Shown here: piece by piece, positions 60,926-64,000 of the stretch
Layout of the letters: each line of letters starts with the position of its first letter
Position numbering within the stretch: position 1 is the first letter of the stretch
NCBI GenBank assembly: GCA_943789165.1
Contig: CALSTB010000001.1
Coordinates: 397,113-461,112, forward strand
Length of the DNA stretch: 64,000 bases
Direction of reading: 5' to 3'
Origin: an uncultured Bacteroidia bacterium
GTDB taxonomy: Bacteria; Bacteroidota; Bacteroidia; NS11-12g; UBA9320
Program-made: the position numbers and the translations under genes
The notes under the pieces: model-generated
Told to the model about the DNA's origin: nothing
The model's input: the letters and a program-made list of their open reading frames with translations, nothing else
Database searches by the model: none

Positions 60926-62048
60926 ACTAGCTACTTCGGTTACCACTCATACAGCAACGCAAAGTGTTGTGGATGGTAATTTTGTATGCTACTGTAACAG
61001 CGACAATGAATTACTCTTGGCTCTTGACACCAATGGAACTGGGGCGGTGATTACACCTAGTCAGGTAAAACTATACATTGGCAATCCATCAACCTTGAGT
61101 TACAACTCTGCTGGCGGTATGATAACCAACACGGCTGGTGGTGTGATACTAGAAAGACGTTGGGATGTGGAACCAACGACTCAACCAACTTCTCCTGTAA
61201 CGGTTCGTTACTTCTACACCAACGACAACTACGACGACATTGTAACGGCTATGGCTGGATTAACATCGCCTACAACCATTACTTCGCCAAGTCAACTACA
61301 GTTTTACAAGGTAACAGGCGGCTCATCGGCAACCTTCCCGAACCCACATGATACGGGTGTAACGGGTATTGTACTGACCAACGGAACAACAGCCAGCACA
61401 ACAGTGTGGGTTAATGGAACACATGGTGTACAAGACCATACAGCAGAATACCTAGTAAGCACGTTCTCCGGTGGTGGAGGCGGAGGCGGGGGTGGATCTA
61501 GCCCACTACCAGTGGAACTGATCCAGTTCGAAGCAAGCCCAGCAGCTAGTCATACAGCAGACCTTACATGGAAGACCGCATCAGAGCTAAACAACTCACA
61601 TTTTGTAGTTGAACGTAGCTATGATGGTAGAGACTTCCAGGCAGCAGCAATTGTTCAAGGAAACGGTACCACACAAAACGTGATTACCTACAACCACAAC
61701 GACAATACGATTGATCTAGCACAAAACACTGTGTTCTATCGATTACGTCAGGTGGACTTTGATGGCACCACGGCTTACTCACCAGTAAGACGAGTAGACT
61801 TTGAAGGCAGCATCATACCAAACAGCGTAACGCTTTATCCAAACCCAACAAAAGGAACGGTTACGGTTAGCTTTACAGACGATGAGGCTGAAAGTCATGC
61901 GATTAAAGTAATTGACAACCTCGGAAGAGAGCTGTACAAGCAAACCTTCGACGGACAAGCCATAGAGCTTGATTTGTCGAGCCAAGCAACGGGTATCTAC
62001 TTTATCATTTTAGATTCTGGTGAATCCTTTAAAGTGATTAAACAGTAG
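60870..62048 (+). pseudogene. third segment of the giant T9SS protein with T9SS type A sorting domain
   Basis: In-frame continuation PGLLNGGTNTGAPTADILGNQRMGTTDMGAYEYVNCG is readable from about 60809; C-terminal SGGGGGGGGSSPLPVELIQFEA...YRLRQVDFDGTTAYSPVRRV...LYPNPTKGTVTVSF...IKVIDNLGRELYKQ. Confidence 0.85.
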
Positions 62049-62089
62049 TGAGAAAGTATCGTATTACTACACAAATACAATAAGAGAAG

Positions 62090-62116
62090 GCCATTCGTTT
62101 TACGGATGGCTTTTTT
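62090..62116 (+). terminator. Rho-independent terminator
   Basis: GCCATTCG TTTTA CGGATGGC TTTTTT. Confidence 0.85.
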
Positions 62117-62272
62117 GTTGTTCAATTGATTTGAAAATATAAAAAGTGAAGTAAACAAGATATCGGGTTGGTGAAAGTATTTACGGATATAAGTTGGTTT
62201 AAGACCAGTAGCTAGTTACGAATACTAGTTTTATATATTACTAACGCGTAATATTATTTGTATATTCGCTTT

Positions 62273-63229
62273 ATGGAGTTCAAGCCCCTTGAATCATATC
62301 TATCTGATCCTAGTCCTTACACAAGCCGTAGACTCGTGGAACAGTTGGGTGAGGAAAAGTTTACCATTAATGACATAGGCGTTAGTTCACGGGTGTTTAC
62401 CCATTGGCGATCAAATGGGTTAATCCCTGAAATAGAGGATGGCTCATGGGTAAAACTGAACGTGTTTCAATTTATCTGGGTACAGATAATTAAAGACTTG
62501 CGTGCGTTTAACTTTTCTTTAAAGCAGATTGTCAAAGTACGCGCTTCGCTATTTGAGTCCTTCGAAGGGTTTGCTACGGCGGATTTGTTTGATAAAAAAG
62601 GAAAGATAACCAAGGTATTGCGAGCACAGCTTAAAAAGATGTTCGACAATCACCAAGAGATAATTGAAGGCCTAGAAAGTGGTTTCGAGTCGGATTCAAA
62701 TTCAATAAAAGATTTCCTTGAGGCTTTTCAAATCCCATTGCTCCTATCACTTAGCTTGAACGTATTGTTCCGTGCAATGGATCACACGCTACTGATTAGG
62801 CCAGATGGTCGAGTTGATTATACTTCAGAAACGCAAGACGAGACATTGGTCAATTACTTGTCCGAGCACGATGCGGAGTCCATCTTGGTGCTTCCACTCA
62901 AAAAGTACATTCTGGTGCTGGTATCGACAAAAAAACTAGAAGATAAAGTTGGTAATATGGCCCTGGTTACCCAAGTTGAAATGGAAGTTTTACAAGCCAT
63001 GCGGCAGGGAACGCTATCCGAACTTAGAATAATTTTTGACCCCAAAGACCAACACGCAGATTTGGTGTATACCTATAAAGGGGTTGTACCCGAAAATGAA
63101 ATGAGTAAAGTTTTAGATCGTTTTCGGCATAAAAAACACGTTCAATTGTCTATGAAAACCAATGACGGTAAAACGGTATCTTTCGAATACCAAGACCGAA
63201 AACGGGTCCATAAATTAAATGGAAATTAA
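62273..63229 (+). CDS. MerR-like helix-turn-helix protein with uncharacterised C-terminal domain
   Basis: FTINDIGVSSRVFTHWRSNGLIPEIEDGSWVKLNVFQFIWVQIIKDLRAFNFSLKQI winged-HTH-like; ATG at 62273 (MEFKPLESYL) preferred over the 62258 start. Confidence 0.7.
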   Translation: MEFKPLESYLSDPSPYTSRRLVEQLGEEKFTINDIGVSSRVFTHWRSNGLIPEIEDGSWVKLNVFQFIWVQIIKDLRAFNFSLKQIVKVRASLFESFEGFATADLFDKKGKITKVLRAQLKKMFDNHQEIIEGLESGFESDSNSIKDFLEAFQIPLLLSLSLNVLFRAMDHTLLIRPDGRVDYTSETQDETLVNYLSEHDAESILVLPLKKYILVLVSTKKLEDKVGNMALVTQVEMEVLQAMRQGTLSELRIIFDPKDQHADLVYTYKGVVPENEMSKVLDRFRHKKHVQLSMKTNDGKTVSFEYQDRKRVHKLNGN

Positions 63230-63297
63230 TTGATAATTAATTCAGATTAATTGATAATAAACTCGGATTAATTGATTTTTAAATGGAAATTAATGGA
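63221..63297. repeat. four tandem AT-rich iterons, 21-22 bp period
   Basis: ATTAATTGAT cores begin at 63225, 63246, 63267; a degenerate ATTAATGG begins at 63289. Confidence 0.75.
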
Positions 63298-63407
63298 CAA
63301 AAAGAGGTGTAGATGCAGTAATGACAAGGCATTGAAGAACTCAAGCCAATTAAATACGGGTTCATTAGAAACGGAAACACCGCTAATGGGCATACTCCAA
63401 TTGAGTT

Positions 63408-63551
63408 ATGTCAGAAAAGTCAAAACAAGGACTTACAATACAAGAATTAAAAACCTATAGCGGATTTGAAAAACTAAGTGAGAAGGAATTAGAACAAGCG
63501 CTTCGATTTATTGAGTTGATGAGTGAGGTGCTTATTGAAACATTTAAGTAA
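63408..63551 (+). CDS. very small protein (47 aa) immediately upstream of the recombinase
   Basis: MSEKSKQGLTIQELKTYSGFEKLSEKELEQALRFIELMSEVLIETFK*; compact ORF, 7 bp before the recombinase ATG. Confidence 0.5.
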   Translation: MSEKSKQGLTIQELKTYSGFEKLSEKELEQALRFIELMSEVLIETFK

Positions 63552-63558
63552 AAGAATA

Positions 63559-64000
63559 ATGCAGCATGTAGATCAACAATTGGCAGTCTTTGCCAAAGGG
63601 CAAAAGAACAACAAAGGGAAGGCCATTACAGCGGTAATGTATACCCGTGTATCGACCAAGGAACAGGCCGATAACAATCAGAGTCTCTTTACGCAAGCAA
63701 AGCACATCAAGCAATTTGCAATGAACAATGATTTGCAGATAATAGGGGAATTTGGTGGGACTTATGAAAGCGCCAAGAGTGATGAACGGGTTCAGTTCAA
63801 ACAAATGATTGCCTTTGTCAAAAGACATAAGGTAGATGCCATTGTGGTATACTCGATGGATCGCTTTTCAAGAAGTGGTCCCAATGCTATTTACATTTCA
63901 GAACAACTCAGAAAGATAGGTACTGAGATTATATCTGTAACCCAACCTGTAGATGCGTCTACAGCTGCTGGGGAATTGCAACAGGGAATTTACTTTATGT
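63559..64000 (+). CDS. serine site-specific recombinase (resolvase family), N-terminal part, truncated by the window end
   Basis: MQHVDQQLAVFAKGQKNNKGKAITAVMYTRVSTKEQADNNQSLFTQAKHIKQFA...VVYSMDRFSRSGPNAIYISEQLRKIGTEIISVTQPVDASTAAGELQQGIYFM; catalytic Ser in YTRVSTKEQ. Missing from the ORF track because it runs off the end. Confidence 0.93.
   Translation, partial: MQHVDQQLAVFAKGQKNNKGKAITAVMYTRVSTKEQADNNQSLFTQAKHIKQFAMNNDLQIIGEFGGTYESAKSDERVQFKQMIAFVKRHKVDAIVVYSMDRFSRSGPNAIYISEQLRKIGTEIISVTQPVDASTAAGELQQGIYFM

Noticed and set aside
7299-62048. Alternative genetic code or general stop-codon readthrough to explain the in-frame stops
   Set aside because: All other genes use TAA normally as terminators, and two other disruptions are frameshifts; mutation or assembly error is simpler.
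1-64000. tRNA or rRNA genes
   Set aside because: No credible cloverleaf or T-arm consensus was found by reading; only degenerate tRNA-end-like motifs in 51.8-53.8 kb, which I did not call as genes.

Overview
The window looks like a Bacteroidota (Flavobacteriales-like) chromosome: AT-rich, TAnnTTTG-type -7 promoter motifs, and many secreted proteins with type IX secretion (T9SS) C-terminal sorting domains. Positions 1-47,995 are mostly vertical chromosome. They contain a two-component/enzymatic signalling island (1188-8432), the pdxA-DUF177-rpmF-plsX-fabH-accB-accC fatty-acid block, a SNF2 helicase, an acyl-CoA carboxylase subunit, glf and a glycosyltransferase, a phosphate porin with a Na/Pi symporter, a TPP riboswitch upstream of a TonB-dependent receptor, large PKD/LamG T9SS proteins, rimK, and a secreted redox cluster (AraC regulator, c-type cytochrome motif protein, intradiol dioxygenase, copper monooxygenase-like protein). 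About 48.0-53.85 kb is an accessory region. It holds an intact IS6-family element, repeated 3'-end fragments of a tyrosine recombinase interleaved with small secreted cargo genes, and several non-coding repeats. 53.85-62.05 kb encodes a giant T9SS surface protein. It carries six near-identical NHL-type propeller repeats with hypervariable codons and twelve exact 150-bp repeats, and appears to be split by two +1 frameshifts. The window ends with a MerR-like gene, a 21-bp iteron array and a truncated serine recombinase. The best candidates for undescribed biology are: (a) the five-gene translationally coupled E1/nitroreductase-acyltransferase-7TMR-DISM kinase operon, whose first gene carries an in-frame stop; (b) the hypervariable propeller; and (c) the recombinase-tail accretion island. 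All family assignments come from reading the protein sequences by eye; no database search was run.
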